A DNA stretch of 64,000 nt, from the NCBI GenBank assembly GCA_902500995.1, contig CABVSR010000004.1, positions 1-64,000 on the forward strand. The letters run 5' to 3'. The stretch comes from an uncultured Nitrospira sp. GTDB lineage: Bacteria; Nitrospirota; Nitrospiria; Nitrospirales; Nitrospiraceae. Below the pieces are notes generated by a model. That model searched no databases. It was not told where the DNA came from and saw nothing but the letters and a program-made list of their open reading frames with translations. This document shows positions 1 to 9,117 of the stretch, in pieces. How positions within the stretch are numbered: the first letter of the stretch is position 1; each line of letters opens with the position of its first letter. The translations under genes and the position numbers were made by a program.

Positions 1-37
1 GATACTCCTCCTCGACCTGTCGCTCCACGCGGACGGC
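1..37 (-). promoter_or_regulatory. Gap after prs ending in a Shine-Dalgarno for a gene beyond the left edge
   Basis: Reading the minus strand, the 37 bases after the prs stop contain AGGAGGAG at about positions 6-13. This strong Shine-Dalgarno points to another minus-strand gene starting just outside the window. In many bacteria the gene after prs is rplY/ctc (ribosomal protein bL25), but that gene cannot be seen here. Confidence 0.5.
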
Positions 38-979
38 CTACACGAATAACGAACTCACTGATTCATCCTCATGGATCCGCCTGATGGCTTCACCGAACAG
101 CGGCGCCACAGACAACACTTTCAACTTCGGGCACTTCAACTCCTTGCCGCGCAACGGAATCGAATCGGTCACCAGCACATCGGTCAGTCCGGATTGCTGG
201 AGTCGCTCCAATGCGGGCCCCGACAAGACGCCGTGCGAGCAGCCGGCCCACACTTCCCGCGCGCCTTTCTCGATGCAGGCCTGAGCGCCCTGCACAATCG
301 TGCCGGCAGTATCGATCATATCGTCGAGAAGCAGGGCACTCTTTCCCTGCACGTCACCGATGATATTCATCACCTGTGCCTGGTTCGGTCCTTCCCGCCG
401 CTTGTCGATAATGGCAAGATTGGCCTGGAGACGTTTCGCAAAGGCTCGGGCCCGTTCCACGCCGCCGGCATCAGGCGACACCACAACCAGGTCGTCTATT
501 CTCCGTTTGGTGATGTAATCCAACAGCACCGGGAGCGCGTAAAGATTATCCACGGGAATATTGAAAAAACCCTGAATCTGGCTGGCATGGAGATCCATGG
601 TCAGCACCCGGTCCGCTCCGGCGGTGGTGATGAGGTCCGCCACCAGTTTGGCTGAAATCGGCACGCGCGGCTGATCTTTACGATCCTGCCGGGCATACCC
701 GAAATACGGGATGACCGCGGTAATACGATTGGCCGACGAACGCTTCAAGGCATCGATCATGATGAGCATTTCCATGATCGAATCATTCACCGGCGCGCAA
801 CAGGACTGGATCAGAAACACGTCAGCCCCGCGCACATTTTCTTCAATGCGCACCCGAATCTCGCCGTCACTGAACGAGGACACGGTGGCCGTGCCGATGG
901 GCAAGTCCAGGTACGAGCCGATCGCGCGCGCAAGCGCAGGATTGGCGTTGCCCGAAAAGAGCTTCAGTTCCCTGTTCAT
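38..979 (-). CDS. prs: Ribose-phosphate pyrophosphokinase (PRPP synthetase)
   Basis: Makes 5-phosphoribosyl-1-pyrophosphate from ribose 5-phosphate and ATP for nucleotide, histidine and NAD synthesis in the cytosol. The 313-residue product has the normal family length and begins [17 protein letters not shown]. It contains the [11 protein letters not shown] segment of class I enzymes and the PRPP-binding loop [16 protein letters not shown]. The open frame extends 26 codons further upstream, but the ATG at 979 is preceded by GGGGTGG and matches the family N-terminus. It follows ispE on the same strand after about 310 bases with its own promoter. Confidence 0.96.
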   Translation of the reverse strand: MNRELKLFSGNANPALARAIGSYLDLPIGTATVSSFSDGEIRVRIEENVRGADVFLIQSCCAPVNDSIMEMLIMIDALKRSSANRITAVIPYFGYARQDRKDQPRVPISAKLVADLITTAGADRVLTMDLHASQIQGFFNIPVDNLYALPVLLDYITKRRIDDLVVVSPDAGGVERARAFAKRLQANLAIIDKRREGPNQAQVMNIIGDVQGKSALLLDDMIDTAGTIVQGAQACIEKGAREVWAGCSHGVLSGPALERLQQSGLTDVLVTDSIPLRGKELKCPKLKVLSVAPLFGEAIRRIHEDESVSSLFV

Positions 980-1142
980 TCCACCCCTTCGATGCGGTAC
1001 GTGGCGATGCCGATGCTGTAACGGTGCGTTATCGAGTTCGTCTAGAACGGTGGGCACGGAACGGACCCGTTATCGATCCCACTGACCTCGCCCGCTGACC
1101 TCACAGGGTCAGGACAAGAGGACGCCTACCGAAGCTCTGCAC
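980..1142 (-). other. Long prs leader region, no gene seen
   Basis: About 155 bases lie between the predicted prs transcription start and its ATG. On the minus strand it carries a short direct repeat (GAGGTCAG twice, near 1084-1104). No tRNA cloverleaf, no convincing small ORF and no recognised riboswitch is seen. Confidence 0.4.
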
Positions 1143-1170
1143 ATTAACGAAAAGCCTTGGAAGTTGTCAA
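1143..1170 (-). promoter_or_regulatory. Predicted sigma70 promoter of prs
   Basis: The minus strand has TTGACA (1165-1170), a 16-base spacer and GTTAAT (1143-1148). It lies in the ispE-prs gap and would start transcription near 1136. The -35 box is perfect and the -10 box matches 4 of 6. Confidence 0.55.
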
Positions 1171-1292
1171 CAATTTGCGGCAACCAACGGTCCTCAGAGT
1201 GGCGCGCCGGGCCGTCGGTAGAGGGCGCTGCGGATGGTCGCGCGCTATTGTATCGGGCTCTGCAGGAGTGTCTAGCCCTCCGGCTCATTGCG

Positions 1293-2192
1293 TCACGGGA
1301 GGCTGGCGGAAACTGTGCCTGCTGCCGGCACCGCATGGGCCGTCATATCGGGATTGCGCGCGCACTCATGAGCGGCCCGCTGTGCGCCGGATTGGTCTTT
1401 GAAGACTCCGAACATTGTCGCTCCGCTTCCTGATAACAGGGCCACCTCTGCCCCCAGGCCCAGCAGTTGACGCTTGATCTGACCCAGGACCGGATGGTGG
1501 GCAAACACCGGCGCTTCAAAGTCGTTTTCTACCAGGGGCACCAGGTCGGACCAATCCAGCACGGAGCGTTGGTTCAAATCCACGACCGCCGGCGAGAGCG
1601 GGCGCACTGCGGAGCGCGTGGCGGCCAGCTGCTGGTAGGCCCATTTGGTCGCGACCGGAAAGCCCGGATTCACCAGCACGATCCATCGTTCTCCGGTGAC
1701 CCGGATCGGTCGCACCTGCTCCCCCCGTCCCGTGACATAGGCGGCAGGCGCCAAGAAAAAGAAGGGGACGTCGCTGCCCAACTGCTGACCCACTTCCGCC
1801 ATTTGCTCAATCGACCAGGCCAATCCCAGCAACCGGGTCAGGCCGAGAATGGTCGCTGCCGCGTCGCTGCTTCCTCCCCCCAGGCCGGCTCCCATCGGGA
1901 TGCGCTTGATTAGGCTGATGGAGAGGTCGATGGTCCGATCGACCCGCGCCAGCACGAGTTCTGCGGCCCGATAGACGAGATTGGTCCGATCCACCGCCAA
2001 GTCGGACCGGTCACAGCGTAAGGCAATGCGCGAGGCGGCGGCGGGCTGCATCGTGAGGGTCAACTCATCGTTGAGCCCAACCGTGTGCATCAATGACCAG
2101 ATGGCATGGAATCCATCAGGCCGTCGTTCGAGCACCCGAAGAATGAGATTGACCTTGGCAGGAGTCAGAACCAGCAGGCTAGTTGAGTTCAC
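1293..2192 (-). CDS. ispE: 4-diphosphocytidyl-2-C-methyl-D-erythritol kinase
   Basis: GHMP-family kinase of the MEP isoprenoid pathway that phosphorylates CDP-methylerythritol. The 299-residue product starts at a GTG (2192) as VNSTSLLVLTPAKVNL; the TPAKVNL element is the usual IspE N-terminus. The GHMP ATP loop PMGAGLGGGSSDAA and a C-terminal LLSGSGATMFGV segment are present. The frame stays open a further 39 codons upstream into pilR, which is unlikely to be coding. It begins 20 bases after the pilR stop and is followed by prs, a common ispE-prs arrangement. Confidence 0.94.
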   Translation of the reverse strand: MNSTSLLVLTPAKVNLILRVLERRPDGFHAIWSLMHTVGLNDELTLTMQPAAASRIALRCDRSDLAVDRTNLVYRAAELVLARVDRTIDLSISLIKRIPMGAGLGGGSSDAAATILGLTRLLGLAWSIEQMAEVGQQLGSDVPFFFLAPAAYVTGRGEQVRPIRVTGERWIVLVNPGFPVATKWAYQQLAATRSAVRPLSPAVVDLNQRSVLDWSDLVPLVENDFEAPVFAHHPVLGQIKRQLLGLGAEVALLSGSGATMFGVFKDQSGAQRAAHECARNPDMTAHAVPAAGTVSASLP

Positions 2193-2212
2193 TCGCAGCT
2201 GACAGGGCGGCG

Positions 2213-3592
2213 CTAATCCCGGCCTCCTTTGATTTGATATTTTTCGAGACGGTATCGGAACGACCGGGTATTCAACCGCAGCAATCGCGCGGCCCGCTTC
2301 TTGACCCACCGGCTCCGTTCGAGCGCTTTCAACAGCAGATCCTTCTCGATCGTGTTGATCAGGCCTTCAAGGTCCAAGCCGTCTTCCGGCAATTCAGACG
2401 GCAGGGCCTGCTGGTTGTTCACCGGCTTATGGAGCCATCCGCGAATATCCGCATCCGTCACCGACGATCCCGTTGTGAAGGCCACGACGCGTTCGACGAC
2501 GTTCTCCAATTCACGAACGTTGCCTCGCCACTCATGCGCCAACAGCACGCGCATGGCCTCCTGGCTCATCGTCGGGACTGGTTTACCACTTTCCTTGGCA
2601 AATTTCTCCAGAAAATGTTGGCTCAATAACGGAATGTCGCCTGTGCGCATGCGCAGCGGCGGGAGCTTGATGGGAATGACATCGAGCCGGTAATACAGAT
2701 CTTCACGAAACGCGCCTTCGGCGACGGCTTTTTCCAAATCACGATTCGTGGCCGCGACGATTCGCACATCCACTTTCACGTCCTGCGTGCCGCCGACCCG
2801 ACGGAACTCACGCTCCTGAATGACCCGCAGCAACTTGACCTGAATCGCGGGCGTGGTATCGCCGATTTCGTCGAGGAAGATCGTGCCGCCGTTCGCCACC
2901 TCGAAGAGCCCGGCCTTGTTGGAGATCGCGCCGGTGAACGAGCCTTTCATATGGCCGAAGAGTTCGCTTTCCAGCAGCGTTTCGGGCACGGCGCTGCAAT
3001 TGACCGTCACGAACGGCATGGAGGCACGCGCACTGTTGAAGTGGATCGCCCGGGCGACCAACTCTTTGCCGGTCCCGCTCTCTCCGCCGATCAACACATT
3101 GCTTTTCGAATCGGCCACCTTCTTGATGACGTCATAGACCTTCTGCATCGCCTCGCTCTGACCGATGATCTGGGAGAATGACGACTGGCTGGCCAGCTCC
3201 CGCTTCAGGAGCATATTCTCCGTCGACAACCGGCGCCGCTCGATCGCGTTGCGAATGATCAGCTGCACTTCATCGACCTGGAACGGCTTGGTGAGATAGT
3301 CGTAGGCGCCGTGCTTCATCGCCTCGACGGCCGAATCGGCGGACGCAAATGCCGTGATCATCAACACCACGGTGTCCGGAGACGCAGCCTTGACAGCCTT
3401 CAGCACATCAAGCCCGCCCACTCTCGGCATCTTCAGGTCGGTGATGACCAGATCGAAAATTTCCTTCTGAAGCTGCGCGATCGCCTCTTCCCCGTCCGAC
3501 GCCGCGGTCACGGCATATCCCGCCCGCTTCAGCATGATGGTCAGCACATCGCGCAAGCCCTGCTCGTCATCGACGACTAGAATCTTTTCCAC
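2213..3592 (-). CDS. pilR: Sigma54-dependent response regulator, PilR/NtrC type
   Basis: Cytosolic transcription activator of 459 residues. Domains in order: receiver (residues 1-120, phospho-acceptor Asp52 in TDLKMPR, conserved Lys102 in TKPF), AAA+ sigma54-activation domain (about 143-370, Walker A GGESGTGK at 169-176, sigma54-contact loop GSFTGA at 217-222, usually GAFTGA), and a Fis-type helix-turn-helix near 410-455. It overlaps the sensor kinase gene by 16 bases. The partner kinase and nearby pilC point to PilR, the pilin regulator. Its target promoters are not identified here. AtoC or ZraR naming would fit the family equally well. Confidence 0.88.
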   Translation of the reverse strand: MEKILVVDDEQGLRDVLTIMLKRAGYAVTAASDGEEAIAQLQKEIFDLVITDLKMPRVGGLDVLKAVKAASPDTVVLMITAFASADSAVEAMKHGAYDYLTKPFQVDEVQLIIRNAIERRRLSTENMLLKRELASQSSFSQIIGQSEAMQKVYDVIKKVADSKSNVLIGGESGTGKELVARAIHFNSARASMPFVTVNCSAVPETLLESELFGHMKGSFTGAISNKAGLFEVANGGTIFLDEIGDTTPAIQVKLLRVIQEREFRRVGGTQDVKVDVRIVAATNRDLEKAVAEGAFREDLYYRLDVIPIKLPPLRMRTGDIPLLSQHFLEKFAKESGKPVPTMSQEAMRVLLAHEWRGNVRELENVVERVVAFTTGSSVTDADIRGWLHKPVNNQQALPSELPEDGLDLEGLINTIEKDLLLKALERSRWVKKRAARLLRLNTRSFRYRLEKYQIKGGRD

Positions 3593-5268
3593 GGTTCCCT
3601 TCCCTCATGCCGCAGGCGTACCCCCGCCTCGGGGGATTGCGGGAGGCACACGACAAATTTCGCCCCGGCGCCCACTTCGCTTTCCACCTTGATCCATCCG
3701 TCATGCAGCTCCACGATGCGATGGACCTGGGCCAGACCTAAGCCGGAGCCTTCTTTTTTCGTGGTAAAAAACGGCAAAAAGATCTTGTCGAAGTTCTGCT
3801 TGGGAATGCCTTCCCCGCTATCGTGAAAGCTGATCTCAATCACATCCTCGCGGCGCCCCCCGACTTCCACGCGCCGCAGTCCGGTGGCGATCGTCAAGGT
3901 TCCCCCTTGGGGCATGGCGTCGAAGGCGTTGGCGGCCAAATTCCAGAACACCTGTCTCAGCTGATCCTGATCCACCTGCGCCACGAGAGGGCCCGGAGCC
4001 AGGCGGGACGCGATGGAGACGCCGGTTCGTGATCGCGCTTCATGTTGGATCAGATCCAGCGTATCGGCAAGGACTTTATTCAAATCCTGCTGGGCCACGT
4101 TCAACGCCGGCGGGCGGGCATACTGCAAAAACTCCGTGATGATGTGATCCAGCCGCCTGGCCTCACGGATGGCAATGTCCATCAGCCGCTGGCTGGTCTC
4201 ATCGGATCCGACATCCTGCCGCAACATCTGCATCGCGCCCGCCAGCGCGCCGAGCGGATTACGTATTTCATGCGCCATACCGGCCGACATCTCGCCCAGA
4301 CTGGCCAGCCATTCCCGCCGACGCATCTCTTCTTCCAGATAACGGATTTGCGTGAGATCCTTGAAGACGCCGACGAGACCTCGCTGCGTCCCTTGTTCCT
4401 GTAGCGGTGAGATGGTCATGCCCAACACCAGACAGCTGCCGTTGGCATGAAAGCAGTCCACCTCGAAGCGCAGCGGCGGCGAGATCACGCCTGGATCCTG
4501 CGCCGGTCCCTCCGGATGCCAGTTGAACACGTCCTGCCACAAACGCCCCTGCACATCCGCGAACGGGTAGCCGGTCACTTCATGCGCGGCAGGGTTGAAG
4601 GATGTGATGCGCCCTTCCTCGTCGGTGGTAAACACGCCGCTGCTGATGCTGCGCACGATACTTTCATGGAACACCTGCAACCGAGTGAGCCCCTGCTCCT
4701 TCTCGCGCAGCGATTGATCGGCATGGTGGAGTTGGTCCGCCAGCGCCCCGCTCAAGAACCCGACCACCAGGAACGCCAGGCCATACACCTCGAACGTTTG
4801 CAGCACTTCGGCCCCTTCCAACTCGCTCGGAGGCAACCAGATCGACGCCTGCAGGAACCCGAAATGCTGGATGACCGTGATGCCACCGAACAAGCACGTG
4901 CAGGCGGCTCCCGTAAGGATGCCGACACGCCGGTATGGAACGAGACTGGCCACGGCCACGGTGACGACGTAGAGCACCGCAAACGGACTCTCGACACCGC
5001 CGGTTCTCACAATCAGGACGGTCTCGATGATGCTATCGACGGCCAGCTGCACCCAAGTAAAGACGGTATGCGCCGCGGGCGAGGTGAGCCGTCTCAGCAC
5101 CAGGGCGTAGACGATGGTCACAGCGTAGGTGAAGACGATGAGAGCGGTAAAGGTCGGCGCCGATTCGCCGCGCGTCGAGTGAAACGCCAGGGACAGCCCG
5201 AGCATCACCGTGACGATCACGACGCGGAGGCCCATCAGCCAATGGAGCCTCGTCTTCAACTCAGGCAT
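3577..5268 (-). CDS. pilS: PilS-type membrane sensor histidine kinase with PAS domain
   Basis: Partner of the adjacent sigma54 activator. Counted from the ATG at 5268 (MPELKTRLHWLMGLR) the product is 563 residues. About six hydrophobic helices occupy residues 10-175 as in PilS. A PAS domain follows at about 203-308 (VFTTDEEGRITSFNPAA), then a dimerisation/phospho-acceptor segment with His333 (GMAHEIRNPLG) and a HATPase domain (NLAANAFDAM, HDSGEGI, GSGLGLAQVHRI). The frame is open to an ATG at 5379, but that adds a proline-rich stretch with no Shine-Dalgarno, while GGTGA precedes 5268. It ends inside the start of pilR, implying translational coupling. Confidence 0.85.
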   Translation of the reverse strand: MPELKTRLHWLMGLRVVIVTVMLGLSLAFHSTRGESAPTFTALIVFTYAVTIVYALVLRRLTSPAAHTVFTWVQLAVDSIIETVLIVRTGGVESPFAVLYVVTVAVASLVPYRRVGILTGAACTCLFGGITVIQHFGFLQASIWLPPSELEGAEVLQTFEVYGLAFLVVGFLSGALADQLHHADQSLREKEQGLTRLQVFHESIVRSISSGVFTTDEEGRITSFNPAAHEVTGYPFADVQGRLWQDVFNWHPEGPAQDPGVISPPLRFEVDCFHANGSCLVLGMTISPLQEQGTQRGLVGVFKDLTQIRYLEEEMRRREWLASLGEMSAGMAHEIRNPLGALAGAMQMLRQDVGSDETSQRLMDIAIREARRLDHIITEFLQYARPPALNVAQQDLNKVLADTLDLIQHEARSRTGVSIASRLAPGPLVAQVDQDQLRQVFWNLAANAFDAMPQGGTLTIATGLRRVEVGGRREDVIEISFHDSGEGIPKQNFDKIFLPFFTTKKEGSGLGLAQVHRIVELHDGWIKVESEVGAGAKFVVCLPQSPEAGVRLRHEGREPWKRF

Positions 5269-5469
5269 GGATCGGTCACCCGGCGTCCGAGGAGGCTCAT
5301 CGAGCTGCGGCGGTGATCCGATCGGCCTCAGCGATGGCTCGGGCGCGCTGGGTGGGGCTGGGAGAGTTGAGGACAGCATGGCGGGCGCATTGCCCTGAAT
5401 GGATGTGCGGCGCGCGGCCGTCCCGGATGGTCGGGTCGCGCGCCGTGAATCGGATGCGAGTGTGCGTCG

Positions 5470-6684
5470 CTATTGAATGGCTTGCGCCATCGTGAAGATC
5501 GGCAGGTACATAGCGATGACTATAAAGCCGATAATGGTTCCCAGCACCACCATCATGATCGGTTCCAACAGCGAGGTCAGTGTCTCGACGGCCTGGTCGA
5601 CTTCATCTTCATAAAAATCGGCGATCTTGCCGAGCATGGCGTCGAGCGCGCCGGTCGATTCGCCGACCGCGATCATGTGCGTCACCATCTTGGGAAACAC
5701 GTTGCATTTGGCTAACGGCTCGGAAATCGTTTTCCCGCCGCTGATACTCACCCGCGCATTCATGAGCGCTTCTTCGATCACCTTGTTGCCCGACGTTTTG
5801 GCGCAGATGCTCAACCCTTCGAGTAACGGGACACCGCTGGTGATCAAGGTTCCAAGCGTGCGGGTAAATTTGGCGACGGACGCTTTCCGGATCAGATCGC
5901 CGACGATCGGCGTCTTAAGGAGCAGCTTGTCGATCACCACTCGCCCGTTCGCCGTGGCATAGTACCGTTTGATCGCGAAGATGGCACCTGCCACGGCGCC
6001 GAACATGGCATACCAATAACTTTGGAAGAAATTGCTGACGTTGATGACGATCTGCGTCGGGCCAGGCAGTCCGACCTTGCCGCCGGACATCTCGGTGAAC
6101 ATCTGCGCAAACACGGGGATGACCCACACCATCAACACGCTGATGATGACGACCGCCACACCCACGATCGCCGTAGGATAGACCATCGCCGACTTGATCT
6201 GGCCCTTCAGTTTCATGGCCTTTTCAATGTGCTTGGCCAAACGGGTCAGAATCGTATCGAGGAGACCGCCCACTTCACCGGCATGGATCATGTTCACGTA
6301 GAGATCGTCGAAGACTTTGGGATGGCGCTTCAGCGCGTCGGAAAACGTGGAACCCGCTTCCACGCTGTTTTTCACGTCCCCGACCGTCTCGCGGAGAACT
6401 TTATTTTCAGACTGGGTGGAGAGAATATCGAGGCATTGGATGAGGGGCAGCCCGGCATTGATCATCGTGCCGAATTGACGTGTGAACACGACGAGGTCTT
6501 TGTCGCTCAGACCTCCCCCGATGTTCAGCTTGAATTTTCCGCCCCCCGCCTTTTCTTCCAGGCTGGTCACGACGACCTGTTGCTTGCGAAGCTGATCCAC
6601 CGCCTCGTCTCTGGTCTTGGCGGTGAGTTCCCCTTTCTTCACAGCGCCCTGGCGGTTGCGTCCGACGTAGGTGAATGTGCTCAT
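5470..6684 (-). CDS. pilC: Type IV pilus inner-membrane platform protein PilC
   Basis: Inner-membrane platform of type IV pili and type II secretion that couples the PilB/PilT ATPases to pilin assembly. The 404-residue product has the family layout: a short N-terminal part (FTYVGRNRQGAVKKGEL), two GspF domains (about residues 65-190 and 270-395) and three hydrophobic segments near 170, 220 and the C-terminus (LEPIMMVVLGTIIGFIVIAMYLPIF). It precedes pilS-pilR on the same strand after about 90-200 bases. No pilB, pilT or pilin gene is in the window. Confidence 0.93.
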   Translation of the reverse strand: MSTFTYVGRNRQGAVKKGELTAKTRDEAVDQLRKQQVVVTSLEEKAGGGKFKLNIGGGLSDKDLVVFTRQFGTMINAGLPLIQCLDILSTQSENKVLRETVGDVKNSVEAGSTFSDALKRHPKVFDDLYVNMIHAGEVGGLLDTILTRLAKHIEKAMKLKGQIKSAMVYPTAIVGVAVVIISVLMVWVIPVFAQMFTEMSGGKVGLPGPTQIVINVSNFFQSYWYAMFGAVAGAIFAIKRYYATANGRVVIDKLLLKTPIVGDLIRKASVAKFTRTLGTLITSGVPLLEGLSICAKTSGNKVIEEALMNARVSISGGKTISEPLAKCNVFPKMVTHMIAVGESTGALDAMLGKIADFYEDEVDQAVETLTSLLEPIMMVVLGTIIGFIVIAMYLPIFTMAQAIQ

Positions 6685-6751
6685 AACGCGGTTTTCACTC
6701 CTTTGAACGCCGGGCGGGACACGTAGGTATGCGGCGGAAAACTATGATCGA

Positions 6752-6780
6752 AGTCTATAAGACGACCGAAAAACTGTCAA
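6752..6780 (-). promoter_or_regulatory. Predicted sigma70 promoter of pilC
   Basis: The minus strand has TTGACA (6775-6780), a 17-base spacer and TAGACT (6752-6757), 70 bases upstream of the pilC start. An AAAGGAG sits farther from the ATG than usual (about 13 bases). No matching GG-N10-GC sigma54 site was found, so control by the adjacent PilR is not supported at this promoter. Confidence 0.5.
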
Positions 6781-6845
6781 ACAAATGCAGGAAAAACGGA
6801 AGCATGCGGAGAGGCCACAGGAGCGGGCGAGCACGTGTCGGAAGA

Positions 6846-7388
6846 CTATACCTGGGTGGAAGTCATGCGTACGTAGCCCCGGGAGAGATAATGAAGACCG
6901 GAGGTCAGCGTCACGGCGCCCATCAGGTAGAGCAGCGGATCGAGGGTGGCGAGATCCAGTCGCCGCGAGGCAAAAAAGACCACGGCCACCAGCGTCGCCA
7001 GTTGAATTAGTGTGGTGCTCTTCCCGAGCACCGTCGGCGAGATGTCGACCTGCGCGTGGGTGAAGTGCGCGACCGCCGCGCCCAACATCAACATAAGATC
7101 CCGGCTGGCGACGAGAATCGTCAGCCAGAGGGGCACGAGGTGCATGACGGAGAGCGTGATAAATCCCGTCGTCAGCATCAGTTTGTCGGCCAGAGGATCC
7201 AACACTTCACCCAGCCTGGTTCTCTGATCTGCCACCCGCGCAATGATCCCGTCGAGCGCATCGGTCAACCCGGCGATGAACAGCACCGCCAACGCATAGT
7301 CGAATTGCTCGTAGTTGAGCAACCCGACATAAACGGGGATCAAGAGGATGCGCAACATCGTCAGGCTGTTGGGAACGTTCATGTTCAT
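6846..7388 (-). CDS. pgsA: CDP-diacylglycerol-glycerol-3-phosphate 3-phosphatidyltransferase
   Basis: Makes phosphatidylglycerophosphate, the committed step to phosphatidylglycerol and cardiolipin, in the inner membrane. The CDP-alcohol phosphotransferase signature DG-x2-AR-x8-G-x3-D-x3-D is intact (DALDGIIARVADQRTR followed by GEVLDPLADK). Several hydrophobic helices give a normal PgsA of about 180 residues. The frame opens at 7451, but that ATG lies inside the predicted -10 box, so translation should start at MNMNVPNSLTM (ATG 7388 or 7382). It diverges from the small gene at 7559. Confidence 0.9.
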   Translation of the reverse strand: MNMNVPNSLTMLRILLIPVYVGLLNYEQFDYALAVLFIAGLTDALDGIIARVADQRTRLGEVLDPLADKLMLTTGFITLSVMHLVPLWLTILVASRDLMLMLGAAVAHFTHAQVDISPTVLGKSTTLIQLATLVAVVFFASRRLDLATLDPLLYLMGAVTLTSGLHYLSRGYVRMTSTQV

Positions 7389-7446
7389 CAGAAATGAGGG
7401 CCGGAATCGCCCGTCCGGCTGACGGACCACGCCGCGGGAATCGCGC

Positions 7447-7476
7447 ATCATAGAAACCCCCGCAGAACCTTGTCAA
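7447..7476 (-). promoter_or_regulatory. Predicted sigma70 promoter of pgsA
   Basis: The minus strand has TTGACA (7471-7476), an 18-base spacer and TATGAT (7447-7452). It places the transcription start near 7440 and rules out the upstream in-frame start at 7451. Confidence 0.65.
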
Positions 7477-7482
7477 CGACGG

Positions 7483-7511
7483 TTGCACTCGACAGGGGAC
7501 GTCCCTATAAT
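7483..7511 (+). promoter_or_regulatory. Predicted promoter of the 7559 gene with a palindrome in the spacer
   Basis: The plus strand has TTGCAC (7483-7488), a 17-base spacer and a perfect TATAAT (7506-7511). The palindrome GGGACGTCCC (7497-7506) fills the spacer and touches the -10 box, so a dimeric regulator could bind there. This -35 box lies about 10 bases from the pgsA -35 box on the opposite strand. Confidence 0.6.
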
Positions 7512-7558
7512 CGGGACCCTCAGGTCGCGGGTTGGCGATGATGGACGGAGGTTGTGTT

Positions 7559-7879
7559 ATGAGTGGACTCCCCCTTCTCTTCAAGAAAGAGGGATTGATC
7601 GAACGGTACCAGGTCGAAGGGATCGATCCCAGCGATCGCTACTTTAACCGGGCCGTCCTCGTAAGCCGGGTAGCGGCCGGGTATACGGGCAAAGTGACCT
7701 ACGAAGCCTACGCGGTGGAAGGCACGGCTCAATCAACGACCGGGGCCGCCGTCAAAGCCGTCGTCGAGAAACTGCAGCAGGTGGGTTTTTCCCGGTTGCG
7801 CACACGCCTGAACTTCAAGGGCAACCGCTACCTCGCTGAAAAAGAAACCTGGACCGACTATCCCGACCTCCCCGCCTAA
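7559..7879 (+). CDS. Conserved-looking small protein of unknown function
   Basis: Codes for 106 residues starting MSGLPLLFKKEGLIERYQ. The ATG at 7559 has a GGAGG seven bases upstream and a near-consensus promoter, so the gene is probably real and well expressed. The protein is soluble, without signal peptide or membrane helix. It alternates beta-like and helical stretches (VTYEAYAVEG, then AAVKAVVEKLQQVGFSRLRTRL, then NRYLAEKETWTDYPD). I do not recognise the family. Its last four bases overlap the end of the convergent serine hydrolase gene. Confidence 0.75.
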   Translation: MSGLPLLFKKEGLIERYQVEGIDPSDRYFNRAVLVSRVAAGYTGKVTYEAYAVEGTAQSTTGAAVKAVVEKLQQVGFSRLRTRLNFKGNRYLAEKETWTDYPDLPA

Positions 7880-9006
7880 CCTTTCAGCAATTCCCGGCAA
7901 ATCACATCGTGGATATGCGGGCGGAAGGTCCGAATCTGCTCGTTTCGCCTGGTGGGATGAACCCGATTCGAAAGCAGCACCACCTCCAGCTCCTTGACGG
8001 GATCGATCCACAACGATGTCCCCGTAAACCCGAGGTGGCCGAACGACTCCGGCGAAAACCGCGTGCCTGAGGACGACCGCACCGACGGCGTATCCCAGCC
8101 CAACGCCCAACTGGAGTTCGGGACGCCCTGCCGGTTCATCGTGCACAGCCTGACCGTGTCTGGCTTCAACAAGCCGGGTTTTGAGTGCCACCCATCCATC
8201 CAGGCTTCCGAGACCGCAAGCACCGCGCGGGCCGTGCCGAACAACCCCGCATGCCCGGCGACTCCGCCCAAGGCATAGGCATTTTCATCATGCACTTCGC
8301 CGCACAAGAGTCGCCCCCTCCAGGGATCGTCTTCCGTCGGCGCAATGGCGCATCCCAACTCGTGGTGAATGGCGAAGGCCGACCTCGAGCCGCCTCTCAC
8401 ATAGGCCAGCGGACGAGCGCCGAGCGGCCCGAAGATGTGCGCACTGCAGAATCCGTCGAGTGATTCGCCGGAGATCCGCTCGACGGCAAACCCCAAGACC
8501 ATGAACCCCAGATCGCTATAGAGACTGCGCGAACCACGCTCATAGACCAGGTCTTCCTGCGCGATATATTTCAACACGGCCTCGCGCGCCGCAGGACTTC
8601 CCAGACATCCCGGTTGCGCCGCGTCGGCGGCAGCCAGGCGCTCATAATAGGGGCGCCATCCCGGTAGCCCCGAACTGTGGGTGAGCAATTGCCGCAGCGT
8701 CGCGCCTCCGGCGGCGCTCCCTTGCAGTTCCTTCACAATCCCTTCGATGCGGTCGTCCACCTTCACAAGCCCGCGCTGCATCAGTATAGCCAGCGCGGTT
8801 GTCGTCGCGAGCACCTTGGTCAGGGAGGCGAGGTCGTAACCGGTGTCGACTGTGACGGCTTCCTCCGCTCCCTGGCGTGACAACCGGCCGACGGCGCCTT
8901 CGAACACCATGGCACCCCGTAACCGCACCGCCAGGACCGCGCCCGGAAATGTTCCGTCATCAACGGCCGCCTGCAGCGCCGACTGAATGGGATTACTCAT
9001 GACCAT
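7876..9006 (-). CDS. Serine hydrolase of the beta-lactamase / penicillin-binding protein C family
   Basis: A 376-residue protein of the class C beta-lactamase-like fold, which includes esterases and D-aminopeptidases. The SxxK catalytic motif is SLTK in the segment DLASLTKVLATTTALAI (near residue 58). The YxN-type motif appears as YSD in SLYSDLGFMVLG. The third motif is HLGFTGTSLW, an HxGxTGT variant seen in this group. No signal peptide is evident, so a cytosolic role, perhaps muropeptide recycling, is possible but unproven. ATG at 9006 or 9000 can serve as start; neither has a clear Shine-Dalgarno. It is last in line after divIVA. Confidence 0.82.
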   Translation of the reverse strand: MVMSNPIQSALQAAVDDGTFPGAVLAVRLRGAMVFEGAVGRLSRQGAEEAVTVDTGYDLASLTKVLATTTALAILMQRGLVKVDDRIEGIVKELQGSAAGGATLRQLLTHSSGLPGWRPYYERLAAADAAQPGCLGSPAAREAVLKYIAQEDLVYERGSRSLYSDLGFMVLGFAVERISGESLDGFCSAHIFGPLGARPLAYVRGGSRSAFAIHHELGCAIAPTEDDPWRGRLLCGEVHDENAYALGGVAGHAGLFGTARAVLAVSEAWMDGWHSKPGLLKPDTVRLCTMNRQGVPNSSWALGWDTPSVRSSSGTRFSPESFGHLGFTGTSLWIDPVKELEVVLLSNRVHPTRRNEQIRTFRPHIHDVICRELLKG

Positions 9007-9117
9007 AGATTCGATCGACCCGTGATGTGCGGCCGGCAGGAAGGGCGAGGAGCGGAGGATTCGCTCTGCCGGGTCACGCCGGCAGGCAACATTGGAATTC
9101 CCGATGAACCAGGGGAC

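Noticed and set aside
980-1292. tRNA gene between ispE and prs, as found in some bacteria
   Set aside because: No T-arm consensus or cloverleaf can be folded on either strand.
1109-1336. 75-residue minus-strand ORF between prs and ispE
   Set aside because: It overlaps the ispE end and the prs promoter and leader, and has shadow-like composition.
6800-6846. Sigma54 promoter for pilC controlled by the adjacent PilR
   Set aside because: The only GG/GC pair near (TGGCC...ATGC) has the wrong spacing (11 instead of 10) and poor flanks, while a good TTGACA-17-TAGACT promoter is present.
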